From an uncultured Clostridium sp. (GTDB lineage: Bacteria; Bacillota_I; Bacilli_A; RF39; UBA660), in contig CAMIWC010000008.1 in the NCBI GenBank assembly GCA_946402315.1, positions 1 through 50,329 on the forward strand: a stretch of 50,329 bases of DNA, written 5' to 3'. A model generated the notes under the pieces. That model did no database searches. It worked only from the letters and a program-made list of their open reading frames with translations, and had not been told where the DNA came from. Positions 19,399 to 28,905 of this stretch are shown here, one piece after another (position 1 is the stretch's first letter; each line of letters opens with the position of its first letter). Position numbers and translations under genes: made by a program.

Positions 19399-21939
19399 AT
19401 GCTAGAGATAAAGAAAGTAAGTAAGATTTACGAAGTAGGTACTTTTAAACAAAAAGCATTAGATAACGTAAATATTAAATTTAGAAAAAATGAATTTGTA
19501 AGTATTTTAGGTCCATCTGGATCAGGAAAAACTACATTATTAAATATTATCGGAGGATTAGATCATTATACTAGTGGAGATTTAATTATAAATGGTAAAT
19601 CTACTAAAAAGTATAAAGATAGAGATTGGGATGCATATCGTAATCATCGTGTAGGGTTTGTATTTCAAACTTATAACTTAATTCCCCATCAAAGTGCCCT
19701 AAGAAATGTTGAACTAGCACTTACTCTTTCTGGTGTCTCTAAGAAGGAAAGATTAAAAAGAGCTAAAACAGTTCTTAAAAAAGTAGGATTAGAAGATCAT
19801 ATGTATAAAAGACCTAATCAAATGAGTGGAGGTCAAATGCAAAGAGTAGCGATAGCTCGTGCTCTTATAAATGATCCAGATATACTACTTGCCGATGAAC
19901 CTACTGGAGCATTAGATTCTGAAACAAGTATCCAAATAATGGAACTTCTTGAAGGAATAGCTTCTGATAGATTAGTTATTATGGTTACTCATAATCCTGA
20001 TTTAGCTAAAGAATATTCTACAAGAATTATAAATTTAAAAGATGGAAAAATTACTGCTGATTCTAATCCAGTAAGCGATAAAGAAACAGAAGAAGAAATG
20101 AGTAAAGATAAAAAGACTCATATGTCATTTATGACTGCGCTTTCTCTTTCTCTTAATAATTTAATGACTAAAAAAGGAAGAACTTTCCTAACAGCTTTTG
20201 CTGGATCAATTGGAATAATTGGTATTGCTTTAATTCTATCTTTATCAAATGGAGTTAATAAGTATATTAAGAGTGTAGAAGAAGATACTTTAGCAAGTTA
20301 TCCTCTTATTATAGAAAAAGCAAGTTTAGATACATCTAGTATTTTTATTAGAATGATGGATGATAATGTAAAAGAAAATGATGGAAAGAAAGTTTATGCT
20401 AATAACATAATGACTGATATCTTAGAAAGTGTATCTAAAGGAGTTACTACTAATGATATGCGAAGTTTTAAGACTCATTTAGAAAAACATCATGATGAAA
20501 TAAAAAGATATGTTACTGATATTAAGTATTTATATAATTTAGATTTGAATTTATATAAAGCTGATTATAATAAAGAAATAGTTCAAGTTAATCCTAGTAC
20601 TGTTATGGAAAACTTAAGAATTCCAGGAACAGAAGGGGTTAATAATAATGCATATTCTACTATGGGTATGAGCGAAATGAATACTTGGGTAGAATTAACT
20701 GGAAATGATAGTTTCTTAAAAACTCAATATGATTTAGTATATGGTAAATGGCCTAAAAAATATAATGAAGTAGTACTTGTTATGGATAAAAATAATAATG
20801 TAAGTGACTATGCATTATATTCATTAGGATTACTTAATCAAGAAGATTTAAGTAAATTTATGACTGCTATGTACAAAGGTGAAGAATATAAAGTAGAAAC
20901 AAAAGACTTTGAATATGATGAAATAGTTGGTCTTAAATTTAAATTATTACTTAATACTGATTATTATGAAAAATCTAATGGTATTTGGATAGATAAAAGA
21001 AATGATGAAAAGTATATGAAAAAGATTCTATCTAAAGCAGAAGATATAGAAGTAGTAGGAATTATTAAAGTAAATGAAGATTCTACTATGTCAACTACTG
21101 GTTCAATAGGATATCTTCATAGTTTAACTGAACATACTATTAATAAAATTAATAATTCAGCTATAGCTAAAGAACAAAAGGCTAATCCTGAAATAAATAT
21201 ATTCACAGGACTAGAGTTTAGTGATGGAAAATTCTCTATGGATAATTTAACTGATCAAGAGAAAATGTATTTAGCATCTCTTTCTCAAGAAGAATTAGCA
21301 TCACTTATCGCTGCTTATACAGAAACATCTACATATGAAAATAATTTAATGAAACTTGGAATAGTAGATTTAGATAATCCTGATATGATTAATATTTATC
21401 CAGTAGATTTTGAATCTAAAGATGAAATAATTAAGTTTATAGATGAGTATAACAAAGATAAAGATGAAGATAATAAATTAACTTATACTGATGTAGTAGG
21501 TGCTCTTATGAAGAGTGTTACTAATATTGTTAATACTATTAGTTATGTACTTATTGCCTTTGTAGCAATATCTCTAGTTGTATCTTCTATAATGATTGGT
21601 ATTATTACATACATAAGTGTACTTGAAAGAACTAAAGAAATTGGAATACTACGTGCTATGGGAGCATCTAAGAAAGATATATCTCGTGTATTTAAAGCAG
21701 AAACATTTATTGAAGGTACATTCTCAGGAGTTCTTGGTATATTAATTACTATTTTATTAAATATTCCAATTAATATAGTAGTTGAAAACTTAACAGGAAT
21801 TGCTAATTTAACTAGACTTCCTGTTATGGGAGCAATTATATTAATAATTATATCTATGTTACTTACTATTATAGCTGGATTAATTCCTGCTAAAGTCGCA
21901 AGTAAGAAAGATCCTGTTGAAGCATTAAGAAGTGAGTAA
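19399..21939 (+). CDS. ABC transporter with fused ATPase and FtsX-like permease (MacB type)
   Basis: Residues 1 to about 225 are an ATPase of the LolD/MacB/BceA group: Walker A GPSGSGKTT, signature MSGGQMQRVAIARAL, Walker B ILLADEPTGALD, and H-loop VTHN. A TM helix near residue 265 is followed by ~400 extracytoplasmic residues, then three more helices including the FtsX-type VLERTKEIGILRAMGASKKDI. Such transporters pump peptides, antibiotics or lipoproteins, or transmit force to envelope enzymes, rather than importing solutes. The architecture suggests it works as a homodimer. No two-component system is adjacent, so a bacitracin-type sensing role is not supported. GGGTGAAGAG precedes the ATG. 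Confidence 0.9.
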   Translation: MLEIKKVSKIYEVGTFKQKALDNVNIKFRKNEFVSILGPSGSGKTTLLNIIGGLDHYTSGDLIINGKSTKKYKDRDWDAYRNHRVGFVFQTYNLIPHQSALRNVELALTLSGVSKKERLKRAKTVLKKVGLEDHMYKRPNQMSGGQMQRVAIARALINDPDILLADEPTGALDSETSIQIMELLEGIASDRLVIMVTHNPDLAKEYSTRIINLKDGKITADSNPVSDKETEEEMSKDKKTHMSFMTALSLSLNNLMTKKGRTFLTAFAGSIGIIGIALILSLSNGVNKYIKSVEEDTLASYPLIIEKASLDTSSIFIRMMDDNVKENDGKKVYANNIMTDILESVSKGVTTNDMRSFKTHLEKHHDEIKRYVTDIKYLYNLDLNLYKADYNKEIVQVNPSTVMENLRIPGTEGVNNNAYSTMGMSEMNTWVELTGNDSFLKTQYDLVYGKWPKKYNEVVLVMDKNNNVSDYALYSLGLLNQEDLSKFMTAMYKGEEYKVETKDFEYDEIVGLKFKLLLNTDYYEKSNGIWIDKRNDEKYMKKILSKAEDIEVVGIIKVNEDSTMSTTGSIGYLHSLTEHTINKINNSAIAKEQKANPEINIFTGLEFSDGKFSMDNLTDQEKMYLASLSQEELASLIAAYTETSTYENNLMKLGIVDLDNPDMINIYPVDFESKDEIIKFIDEYNKDKDEDNKLTYTDVVGALMKSVTNIVNTISYVLIAFVAISLVVSSIMIGIITYISVLERTKEIGILRAMGASKKDISRVFKAETFIEGTFSGVLGILITILLNIPINIVVENLTGIANLTRLPVMGAIILIIISMLLTIIAGLIPAKVASKKDPVEALRSE

Positions 21940-21953
21940 TCACTTCTTTTTTT
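21929..21953 (+). terminator. Terminator with stop codon in the loop
   Basis: Stem GAAGTGA/TCACTTC with loop GTAA, then seven Ts. The transporter's TAA (21937-21939) is in the loop, so the 5' arm is coding. Confidence 0.88.
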
Positions 21954-21996
21954 ATTTGTATCTATATGTGTTATAATTAATTAAGGAGATATAAGT

Positions 21997-23538
21997 ATGG
22001 GAAACAGTATAAATAAAAAATCATTTATATTTATCTTTTTAAAACTATTAAGTGTACTATATGTAATACCATTATTCTTAATTATAGGTAATATTGGTGG
22101 TGCTTTATATGGATATGCTTATAGTATTATTCTTGTGCTTACAGTTTTTTCTACTACAGGAATAACTTTTGCATCTTCTAAATTAATAAATAAATATAAT
22201 AATGATATAAAAATATTAAATGTATCTAAACGAGTTATGTATGTAATAAACCTAATAGTATTCTTAATTCTACTTATCGCATCTAATAGTTTAGCTAAAT
22301 ATATAGTAGGGGATTTATCTTTAATAACAGTAGAAGATATGGACTTTATAATTAAATGTAGTGCTTTCTATATACTATGTACTACACCTATTAGTATTTA
22401 CAAAGGGTACATTGAAGATAAAAATCTTAGTCAAAGTTTAACTTTATCAGATATATTAGAAGGAATAGTTAAATCATTACTTATTATTTTCTCTACTTTA
22501 ATAGGATTAAAAGTATTTAAATTAGAACTTAAATATTTAATTCTTTTAATACTTATTTCATCTTTTATTAGTAGTTTAGTATCTAGTATTTATTTAAAAA
22601 CAGTAATACTTAAATATAATAAAAAAGGTATTATAAAGAGTAAGATTAAAATAGATAAAAAGATGATTAATTTAATAATTGCTTATTCTGTACCATTTAT
22701 TATGTTAGATCTATTTAATAGTGTATCTACTGGGTATGATGCTTTATACTTAGTAAGATTATTAGTAAATGATTACAAGTATAATATATATGATGCATAT
22801 GAAATATTTGGTATTATTTCTTTCTATGCTCGTTATTTAAATGAATTAATAATGGTATTCTTAAGTGGAATAATTGCTTATGTTATTACTAATAATAGAT
22901 ATAAGACTAGTGAGCAAAAGATAAATAAATCTTTTCAATTAGTATTATTTATAGGATTACCTATAATAGTAATAATTAGTGTACTTTCTGGTAATATTTG
23001 GAATATATTCTATGGAGTAAGTGAACATGGACCAATAATATTTGCTTATTATATATTCTTAGTATTCTTCTATGTATTATTCTTAATATGTAGTAAGAAT
23101 CTATTAGAATTAAAAGAATATAAGTTCTTATATATAATTATGTTTATTGGAATAATGATTAATATACTATTAAAAATACCATTAATAGATGGATTCAATA
23201 AAATGGGACTTCCTGCTTATTATGGTTCAATAACATCTATAGTATTGGGATATTTTATACCAGTATTAATTAGTTTAATTTATTTAAATATTAAATATAG
23301 TATTAATTATGAAAATACAGTTAAAGTAATATTAGATATCATTTTAAGTATTCTTGTTTTAGCTATAGTACTAGTACTGTTAAAGATAATAATACCTATT
23401 AATACTCCTAATAGATTTATAAATATCTTAGTAGCATTAATAGAATTTATAGTAGGTATGTTAGTATACTTATTTGTAAGTATTAAAACGGGAGTAATAT
23501 ATAAAATATTAGATACTTTTTCTATAGGAGGTAAGTAA
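21997..23538 (+). CDS. Polytopic flippase-like protein (MurJ/Wzx, MOP superfamily)
   Basis: 513 aa with about 14 hydrophobic helices spread over the whole length, small charged loops and no large soluble domain, as in oligosaccharide-lipid flippases of the MOP superfamily. Early segments (FLKLLSVLYVIPLFLIIGNIGG... and SIILVLTVFSTTGITFASSKLI) resemble the YtgP/SpoVB branch that carries lipid II in Bacillota. The next gene starts on the base of this gene's stop and encodes a FemABX enzyme acting on lipid II. Context therefore favours transport of a wall precursor, although a teichoic or capsule precursor cannot be excluded. AAGGAG precedes the ATG. Confidence 0.8.
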   Translation: MGNSINKKSFIFIFLKLLSVLYVIPLFLIIGNIGGALYGYAYSIILVLTVFSTTGITFASSKLINKYNNDIKILNVSKRVMYVINLIVFLILLIASNSLAKYIVGDLSLITVEDMDFIIKCSAFYILCTTPISIYKGYIEDKNLSQSLTLSDILEGIVKSLLIIFSTLIGLKVFKLELKYLILLILISSFISSLVSSIYLKTVILKYNKKGIIKSKIKIDKKMINLIIAYSVPFIMLDLFNSVSTGYDALYLVRLLVNDYKYNIYDAYEIFGIISFYARYLNELIMVFLSGIIAYVITNNRYKTSEQKINKSFQLVLFIGLPIIVIISVLSGNIWNIFYGVSEHGPIIFAYYIFLVFFYVLFLICSKNLLELKEYKFLYIIMFIGIMINILLKIPLIDGFNKMGLPAYYGSITSIVLGYFIPVLISLIYLNIKYSINYENTVKVILDIILSILVLAIVLVLLKIIIPINTPNRFINILVALIEFIVGMLVYLFVSIKTGVIYKILDTFSIGGK

Positions 23539-24800
23539 TGGAATTTACAACATTAACTGAAAAAGAGTTTAGAGACTTTACTAGTAATTATGAACAAGCC
23601 TCTTTTATGCAAACAGTAGAACTTGCTAATTTAAAAAGAGAATTAGGAAGTATTCCTCATTTTGTAGGAGTTAAAAAAGGTAAAAAAGTAGTTGCTGCTA
23701 CACTAATACTTGAAGAGAATTCTATTTTAGGACATAAAACATTTTATGCACCTCGTGGTTATTTAATAGATTATCATGATTATGATTTATTAAAATTCTT
23801 TAGTGATGAACTAATTAAATATGTTAAAGCTCATAAAGGATTTAGAATTACAATTGATCCTAATGTAGTATATAGAATGCGTTCTAGTGAAGGAGATATT
23901 CTAAATGATGATAAAGATAAAGATGATTTAACAATGGAAAATCTTAAGAAATTAGGATATAAGTACTTTGGATTTAATCTTTATGCTGAAACTTATCAAG
24001 TTAGATGGGAATATCGTTTAAAACTAGATGAAGATTATGAAACTAAGAAAGCTAAGTTTTCTAAGAGTACTAGAAAGAATATAGATGCTTGTTATAAAAA
24101 AGGTTTAAAAGTTAGAATTGGTAAAATAGAAGATTTAGATTCTATGACTGAGATCTTTGATGTTACTAGTAAAAGAAAAGATTTTGATTCAAGAAGTTTA
24201 GATTATTACAAGAAGATGTACAATCATATGAAAGATTTAATGACTATTTATATAGCTTATTTAGATCCAGATATTTATTTAGCTGATACTAAAGAATTAC
24301 TTAGTGAAGCAGAAAAAGAAAAAGAAGTAATCTTGGGTAAAATGAAAACTAGTATTGTAGGTTCTAAATTAACTAATCAAATGGATACTGTTGAGAAACA
24401 AATAGAAAAGTATAAAGAAGAATTAAAAGTCGCAGAACAATTTAAGAAAGATAATCCTAATGGAAAAGATATAGGTGCATTACTTTCACTTCGTTCTGGT
24501 AATGAATATTTAACTCTAAGTAGTGGAATGTTAAAAGAATATGGAAGATTTACTCCTAAGTACGCTATGTATGATCAACATATAAAAGATGCTTATAAAG
24601 AAGGATTTGAATGGGTAGACTTCTATGGTATTACTGGAGACTTTAATAAAGATTCTAAATGGTATGGAATGTATGAAATAAAAAAAGGTTTCAATGGAAA
24701 TGTAGTAGAGTTAATTGGACAATTCGAAATAAAAACAGGATTTGTTTATAATATCTATAATTTTGGTAAAAGAATAAAAAATATAGTAAAAAGAAAATAA
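23538..24800 (+). CDS. FemABX peptidyltransferase, copy 1
   Basis: 420 aa protein of the family that adds amino acids from aminoacyl-tRNA to the lysine side chain of lipid II to build the interpeptide bridge. Two GNAT-like halves are visible (first with KTFYAPRGYLIDYHD, second with AMYDQHIKDAYKEGFEWVDFYGITGDF), split by a charged coiled-coil insertion (about 250-310), as in FemA. AKFSKSTRKNIDACYKKG is the family signature. Its start overlaps the flippase stop by one base (TAATG), implying translational coupling. It is a distant paralogue of the two FemABX genes on the opposite strand. Confidence 0.92.
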   Translation: MEFTTLTEKEFRDFTSNYEQASFMQTVELANLKRELGSIPHFVGVKKGKKVVAATLILEENSILGHKTFYAPRGYLIDYHDYDLLKFFSDELIKYVKAHKGFRITIDPNVVYRMRSSEGDILNDDKDKDDLTMENLKKLGYKYFGFNLYAETYQVRWEYRLKLDEDYETKKAKFSKSTRKNIDACYKKGLKVRIGKIEDLDSMTEIFDVTSKRKDFDSRSLDYYKKMYNHMKDLMTIYIAYLDPDIYLADTKELLSEAEKEKEVILGKMKTSIVGSKLTNQMDTVEKQIEKYKEELKVAEQFKKDNPNGKDIGALLSLRSGNEYLTLSSGMLKEYGRFTPKYAMYDQHIKDAYKEGFEWVDFYGITGDFNKDSKWYGMYEIKKGFNGNVVELIGQFEIKTGFVYNIYNFGKRIKNIVKRK

Positions 24801-24825
24801 TACTTGTAAATAGTATTATTTTTTA
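24796..24825 (+). terminator. Terminator overlapping the femABX stop codon
   Basis: Stem AATAATACT/AGTATTATT with a 7-nt loop and T-run. The TAA stop is part of the 5' arm. Confidence 0.8.
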
Positions 24826-24826
24826 T

Positions 24827-24854
24827 TTGATTATTTATGAAGAAGTATTATAAA
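24827..24854 (+). promoter_or_regulatory. Promoter of the small membrane protein gene
   Basis: TTGATT (24827-24832), 16 nt, TATAAA (24849-24854), directly after the T-run of the upstream terminator. Confidence 0.5.
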
Positions 24855-24874
24855 ATAATAATAGGAGGAAGAGA

Positions 24875-25201
24875 ATGAATAAGAGGTTAAGAAAAAAATT
24901 GCTTACTGCTTTTTTATGGAATGGTATTTTTATATTCATTGCTTTATGTATTTTTAGTGGACTATTCTTATTATTGATTACTAATGAAGAATTTGTTGGT
25001 ACAGTTCAAGGATTAGCTAATCATGATGCAAACATTTTCTTAGTATGGGCAATTTTAATTCCAGTGTATATCCTTGTATCTGCACTTGGAGGATTAGGAT
25101 TTGCGTTCTTCACTATTGGAATGGCTGAAGAAGAAAAGAAAGCAGAAACAAAAAAGGTTGTTCATAAAAAAACAACAACCACAAAAAAAAGAAAGAAATA
25201 A
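24875..25201 (+). CDS. Small two-TM membrane protein with basic tail
   Basis: 108 aa. Two hydrophobic helices (about 12-35 and 53-80, the second Gly-rich: ALGGLGFAFFTIG) are followed by a cytoplasmic Lys/Thr tail ending in KKTTTTKKRKK. No family recognised. AGGAGG lies 6 nt before the ATG. It is monocistronic between two terminators. The basic tail might contact nucleic acid or acidic lipids, but nothing specific shows this. Confidence 0.7.
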   Translation: MNKRLRKKLLTAFLWNGIFIFIALCIFSGLFLLLITNEEFVGTVQGLANHDANIFLVWAILIPVYILVSALGGLGFAFFTIGMAEEEKKAETKKVVHKKTTTTKKRKK

Positions 25202-25207
25202 TAAAAT

Positions 25208-25234
25208 AAAAAAAGATACTTAGGTATCTTTTTT
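25208..25234. terminator. Bidirectional terminator
   Basis: Stem AAAAAAGATAC/GTATCTTTTTT with TTAG loop. It serves the plus-strand small membrane gene and the converging minus-strand gene ending at 25233. Confidence 0.85.
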
Positions 25235-25598
25235 ATTTTGTAAAATGTTCTGGTTCTATTTCTAATGCTTTATCTTGTAATTCTTGAGGAGCAACTTTAA
25301 GTGGCATTGTTTGTTTAAAATTTGCACCACAATCTTGATCCCAACTAAATATATGAAATGTTCCATTTTGATCTAAACCATCTTCTCCATAAATATATGG
25401 ATTATCAGTAAGACCACCACTCCAAGTACATTGTAATTGCCCTGTACCATCAACAGTAAATATTTCAGTTGTTGTAGTAGGTGTGTCGCTTGAGTAATTT
25501 CCACCTCTAGTTGAATATCGATCTTTCTTCCAAATAAATTGATTATCACCAAATTGGAATAATACATCCTTTGGCATTGTTCTTAAATTTACTTCCAT
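25233..25598 (-). CDS. Hypothetical 121-aa protein coupled to femABX
   Basis: Soluble, no signal peptide or TM helix, rich in Gly, Thr and aromatics (FQFGDNQFIWKKD, TGQLQCTWSGGL, IFSWDQDCGANF), suggesting a small beta-rich fold. No family recognised. Its ATG overlaps the stop of the upstream femABX gene (TAATG), and its ribosome binding site AAGGAG lies within the last codons of that gene. This tight coupling is the best evidence that it is real. An overlapping frame in the same strand (25373-25567) is a shadow. Confidence 0.65.
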   Translation of the reverse strand: MEVNLRTMPKDVLFQFGDNQFIWKKDRYSTRGGNYSSDTPTTTTEIFTVDGTGQLQCTWSGGLTDNPYIYGEDGLDQNGTFHIFSWDQDCGANFKQTMPLKVAPQELQDKALEIEPEHFTK

Positions 25599-26839
25599 TA
25601 CTTTCTCCTTATTTTATTTTTTATATTTTTAGCTTTCTTATATGTACCAAAAGCTATTTTATAGAAGTTGTATTTAGCTTTACTTATAGGTAAATCAAAT
25701 TCACCAATAAGTTCAACTACTTTACCACCAAATCCTTTTTTAAATTCATATACTCCATACATAGGGTTGTTTTCTTTTTTAAAGTTACCTTCTATTCCAT
25801 AGAAATTATATAATTCGTAACCATTTTCTTTAGCCCATTTAATAGCTTCCCATTGAATACCATACATGGCATCATACTTCATAAATTCATCATATCCACC
25901 ACCAAATAGGTTAAGTAGTTCTTTTTCACAAGAGATAAACATTGAACCAGCAAGAGGTATTTTATTACCATGAGCTTTTTTTACTTCTTCTAGTTCAGCT
26001 ATCTTTTTCTCATATGAAGCAATTTCTTCTTTTCTTTTCTCAGTAATATCAGAGAACCCTTTAATAGTATCTATTTCTTTTTGGAATAGGGCAATTGATT
26101 TATCTGGTTCTAAGTAACATAGAAGAATTTTTATATCATCACCTAAGTATTTAAACATTTCTTGGTAGTATGATAGTGGTCTATCAATAAATCCGCGTCT
26201 ATCACCAGTATGATCAGTAATCTTCTTAAATTCAGTAAGACCTTCTTCACCAATGAATTCCATAGTTAAACCTAACTTAATAGTTTGTTTAACATTCTTT
26301 CTAGTAGGTTTAATCATATTCATCATTAAACCTTCTTCATCTTTGTCCTTTAAATCAAGAGTAAACATCCAACGAGGTTGTAGTTCTTTACTAGCATCAA
26401 TATTATATCCATGATGTTTAAAACCAATCTCTTTTAAATGATCAACTAGTTTACTATTATCAGTACCACCTTCAACAACATCTCCATTAACATCTCTTTC
26501 TAGATGTACTAGATATGGATCGATTTTTAAGAAAGCAGCGCCTTTCTTTTTTAAATAGTCTTTTAGTTTTAAAACAAATTCATCTAATAATTCATAGTTA
26601 TCAAAATCTATTAAGAAACCTCTTGGTGCATAGAACATCTTTAAACCAAAAGGCATATCTTTTTCTAGAAGTAGAGTAGCGGCAACTACTTTTTTATCAT
26701 CTTTCATACCTAGAAGTTCATATTTCCATCCATTTTGTTCTTTTAGTTTTCCCCAAGATTCTTTTTGATGAAATGTTACATATTTATTCTTCTTAGCAAA
26801 GTTCTCAAATTCTTTACTAGTTAGAGTAGTTATTTCCAT
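25598..26839 (-). CDS. FemABX peptidyltransferase, copy 2
   Basis: 413 aa lipid II aminoacyltransferase-type protein. It shows FYAPRGFLIDFDNYE in the first GNAT-like half, MIKPTRKNVKQTIKLG as family signature, a coiled-coil insertion (about 260-300: ITEKRKEEIASYEKKIAELEE), and YDAMYGIQWEAIKWAKENGYELYNFYGIEGNF in the second half. Start at 26839 follows GGAGAT and is 1 nt from the stop of copy 3, so the two are cotranscribed. By analogy with FemA/FemB each copy may add a different bridge residue; which residue cannot be read from sequence. Confidence 0.92.
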   Translation of the reverse strand: MEITTLTSKEFENFAKKNKYVTFHQKESWGKLKEQNGWKYELLGMKDDKKVVAATLLLEKDMPFGLKMFYAPRGFLIDFDNYELLDEFVLKLKDYLKKKGAAFLKIDPYLVHLERDVNGDVVEGGTDNSKLVDHLKEIGFKHHGYNIDASKELQPRWMFTLDLKDKDEEGLMMNMIKPTRKNVKQTIKLGLTMEFIGEEGLTEFKKITDHTGDRRGFIDRPLSYYQEMFKYLGDDIKILLCYLEPDKSIALFQKEIDTIKGFSDITEKRKEEIASYEKKIAELEEVKKAHGNKIPLAGSMFISCEKELLNLFGGGYDEFMKYDAMYGIQWEAIKWAKENGYELYNFYGIEGNFKKENNPMYGVYEFKKGFGGKVVELIGEFDLPISKAKYNFYKIAFGTYKKAKNIKNKIRRK

Positions 26840-26840
26840 A

Positions 26841-28127
26841 TTATCTCCTTTTTAATTTAGTAATAGATCTAGAAATCTTACGACGAATTGGTACAAGTTT
26901 AGTAAATACAAAGTACATAAACTTATTTGTAACTAAATCAAATTCTCCCATGAATTCGACATAGTCTCCACCAAATTTCTTTTTAAATATATGAAGACCA
27001 TATCTAGGATTATTTGGATTAGTATCTCCAATCGTACCAAATTGATCATACATCTTTATACCATTATCTTTGCAGTACTTCATTTGTTCATAATAAGTAG
27101 TGTAGTTAACGCAAGAATCAGTTAATACATTATGATTTCCTGCATATAATACCCATGCTTTATCAGCATATATTATTACAAATTGACTAGCTAGTGTAAT
27201 GATATTACCAAATTCATCTTTAGCTTTTTGATATTCTTTTATATATTCATTTAACTTTTCATTACGTTGTTCAAGTTCTTTTAATTTAGTTTTATTACTC
27301 TTACTTAAGTTTTCAGTATTTTTAAGTTTTTCTATTTCAGGAAGGATTCCTTCTTTTTCTTTTGTATAGTCATTAATTACTTTATCACAGTCTATACTAC
27401 CCATATATAAAGCAATATCATTATCTCTAGTATAGATATCATATAAAGTACGATAGTATTCTAAATCGTGTGATAAGAAATCTTTACGAGATTCAGTAAG
27501 TTCCATTAAATGATTAAATTCATCTATATCATCGATTGTACCCTTTCTTACAATCGCACCTAGTTCTCTACCTTTTCTTATTCTTTGCTGATTAGTCTTA
27601 TTAAATTTAGATTCAATTTCTTCCATAGATTGATTTAGATCTATTCTAAAACTATATCTAGGTTGCATAGTTTCAAAGTTTTTAGTAAAACCTAGATGTT
27701 TATATCCTAGTCCTTTTAAAGTATTAAATACTTCTTTAGGATCTTTTATTTCTACTTCTTCATCTTTATAATTATATTCTTTCCAAATAATATCTGGATC
27801 TATTTTAATAAATATACCTTTTTTAGTTTTAGTATATTTAACTATTTCATTGGTAAATTCAGTTAGAAGTTCTTTGTTCCAGAAATCTATTACATATCCT
27901 CTTGGTGCATAAAAATAAGAATAACCTAATGGTAACTTCTTTTGTAAAAGTAAAGTTACACAAACTAATTTTCTTTTATCATCCTCAAGTCCTATATAAT
28001 GAGGTACTAAATTTCTAGCTTTATATGAAAACTCACCCCAAGCATAACTTTGTAAAAAGTGAGACTTTTCATGTTTCTTTACAAAAGTGTCATATTTCTT
28101 CTTATCTATATCTGTTACAAATTTCAT
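26841..28127 (-). CDS. FemABX peptidyltransferase, copy 3
   Basis: 428 aa and first gene of the minus-strand unit. Family features include YSYFYAPRGYVIDFWNKE, KFNKTNQQRIRKGRELGA (signature), a coiled-coil insertion (about 265-300) and YEQMKYCKDNGIKMYDQFGTIGD with HIFKKKFGGDYVEFMGEFD at the C-terminus. The ribosome binding site is AGGAAG upstream of the ATG. Transcription should start from the promoter at 28151-28179. Paralogy with the plus-strand copy suggests three successive bridge additions or substrate variants. Confidence 0.92.
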   Translation of the reverse strand: MKFVTDIDKKKYDTFVKKHEKSHFLQSYAWGEFSYKARNLVPHYIGLEDDKRKLVCVTLLLQKKLPLGYSYFYAPRGYVIDFWNKELLTEFTNEIVKYTKTKKGIFIKIDPDIIWKEYNYKDEEVEIKDPKEVFNTLKGLGYKHLGFTKNFETMQPRYSFRIDLNQSMEEIESKFNKTNQQRIRKGRELGAIVRKGTIDDIDEFNHLMELTESRKDFLSHDLEYYRTLYDIYTRDNDIALYMGSIDCDKVINDYTKEKEGILPEIEKLKNTENLSKSNKTKLKELEQRNEKLNEYIKEYQKAKDEFGNIITLASQFVIIYADKAWVLYAGNHNVLTDSCVNYTTYYEQMKYCKDNGIKMYDQFGTIGDTNPNNPRYGLHIFKKKFGGDYVEFMGEFDLVTNKFMYFVFTKLVPIRRKISRSITKLKRR

Positions 28128-28150
28128 AAATACACTTCCTAACTATTAAA

Positions 28151-28179
28151 AGTATACCTTAACTAGATAATAAATGCAA
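28151..28179 (-). promoter_or_regulatory. Promoter of the minus-strand femABX operon
   Basis: Reading the minus strand: TTGCAT (28179-28174), 17 nt, TATACT (28156-28151). Divergent from the trmB promoter; a small AAGGTT/AACCTT inverted repeat lies between the two. Confidence 0.7.
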
Positions 28180-28200
28180 ACCTAGAAAGGTTCAAAAACC

Positions 28201-28228
28201 TTGATTTTATTATGATAATTGATAGAAT
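28201..28228 (+). promoter_or_regulatory. Promoter of trmB
   Basis: TTGATT (28201-28206), 16 nt, TAGAAT (28223-28228). The predicted start near 28235 lies downstream of the ATG at 28212, which therefore cannot be the translation start. Confidence 0.65.
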
Positions 28229-28244
28229 ATTAATAGGTGATTTT

Positions 28245-28871
28245 ATGCGTCTTAGAAACGTAAAAAATAAAGAAGAAATTCTTAGTAATTGTCCATTTTT
28301 AATTAGAAATGGTGAAGAATATTTAGGTAAATGGAAAGATTTGTTTGACAATAATAATCCTATCTATATTGAAATAGGTATGGGTAAAGGAGACTTTATT
28401 ATAGAGAATGCTAAGAATTATCCTAATATCAATTTCATAGGTATTGAAAAATATGATAGTGTTATAGCTCGTGCATGTGAAAAAGTACCAGAAGGGCTAA
28501 ATAATCTTTTTTTAGTTCGTATGGATGCTTTAGATATAGATAAGACTTTTAAGAAAGAGATTGATTTAATCTATCTTAATTTTTCTGATCCATGGCCTAA
28601 GAAAAGACATTCTGATAGAAGACTTACTAGTCATATCTTTTTAGAAAAGTACGATCATATCTTTAAGAATAAGAAAGAAATAATACAAAAAACAGATAAT
28701 AAGAATCTCTTTGAATATTCAATTGTATCTTTATCAACATATGGTTATACAATTGATGATATTACATTTGATTTACATAATAGAGATGAAAACATTATTA
28801 TGACTGAATATGAAAAAAAATTTACAAGCAAAGGTAATAATATTTATTATCTAGTTGCGACAAAAGAATAA
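28245..28871 (+). CDS. trmB: tRNA (guanine-N7-)-methyltransferase TrmB
   Basis: Methylates G46 of tRNA to m7G using SAM. The Rossmann core has EIGMGKGDF and NFIGIEKYDSV for SAM binding, and LNFSDPWPKKRHSDRRL is the TrmB signature. Length from ATG 28245 is 208 aa, and the start MRLRNVKNKEE matches the usual MRLRN opening of Bacillota TrmB. AGGTGAT sits before this ATG, whereas the longest frame begins inside the promoter at 28212. The gene is single and divergent from the femABX operon. Confidence 0.95.
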   Translation: MRLRNVKNKEEILSNCPFLIRNGEEYLGKWKDLFDNNNPIYIEIGMGKGDFIIENAKNYPNINFIGIEKYDSVIARACEKVPEGLNNLFLVRMDALDIDKTFKKEIDLIYLNFSDPWPKKRHSDRRLTSHIFLEKYDHIFKNKKEIIQKTDNKNLFEYSIVSLSTYGYTIDDITFDLHNRDENIIMTEYEKKFTSKGNNIYYLVATKE

Positions 28872-28905
28872 AACTATGTTATAATTATAATGAGTAGGTG
28901 AATTT

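Noticed and set aside
28212-28244. trmB start at ATG 28212
   Set aside because: It lies between the predicted -35 and -10 of the trmB promoter, and the conserved start MRLRN with AGGTGAT is at 28245.
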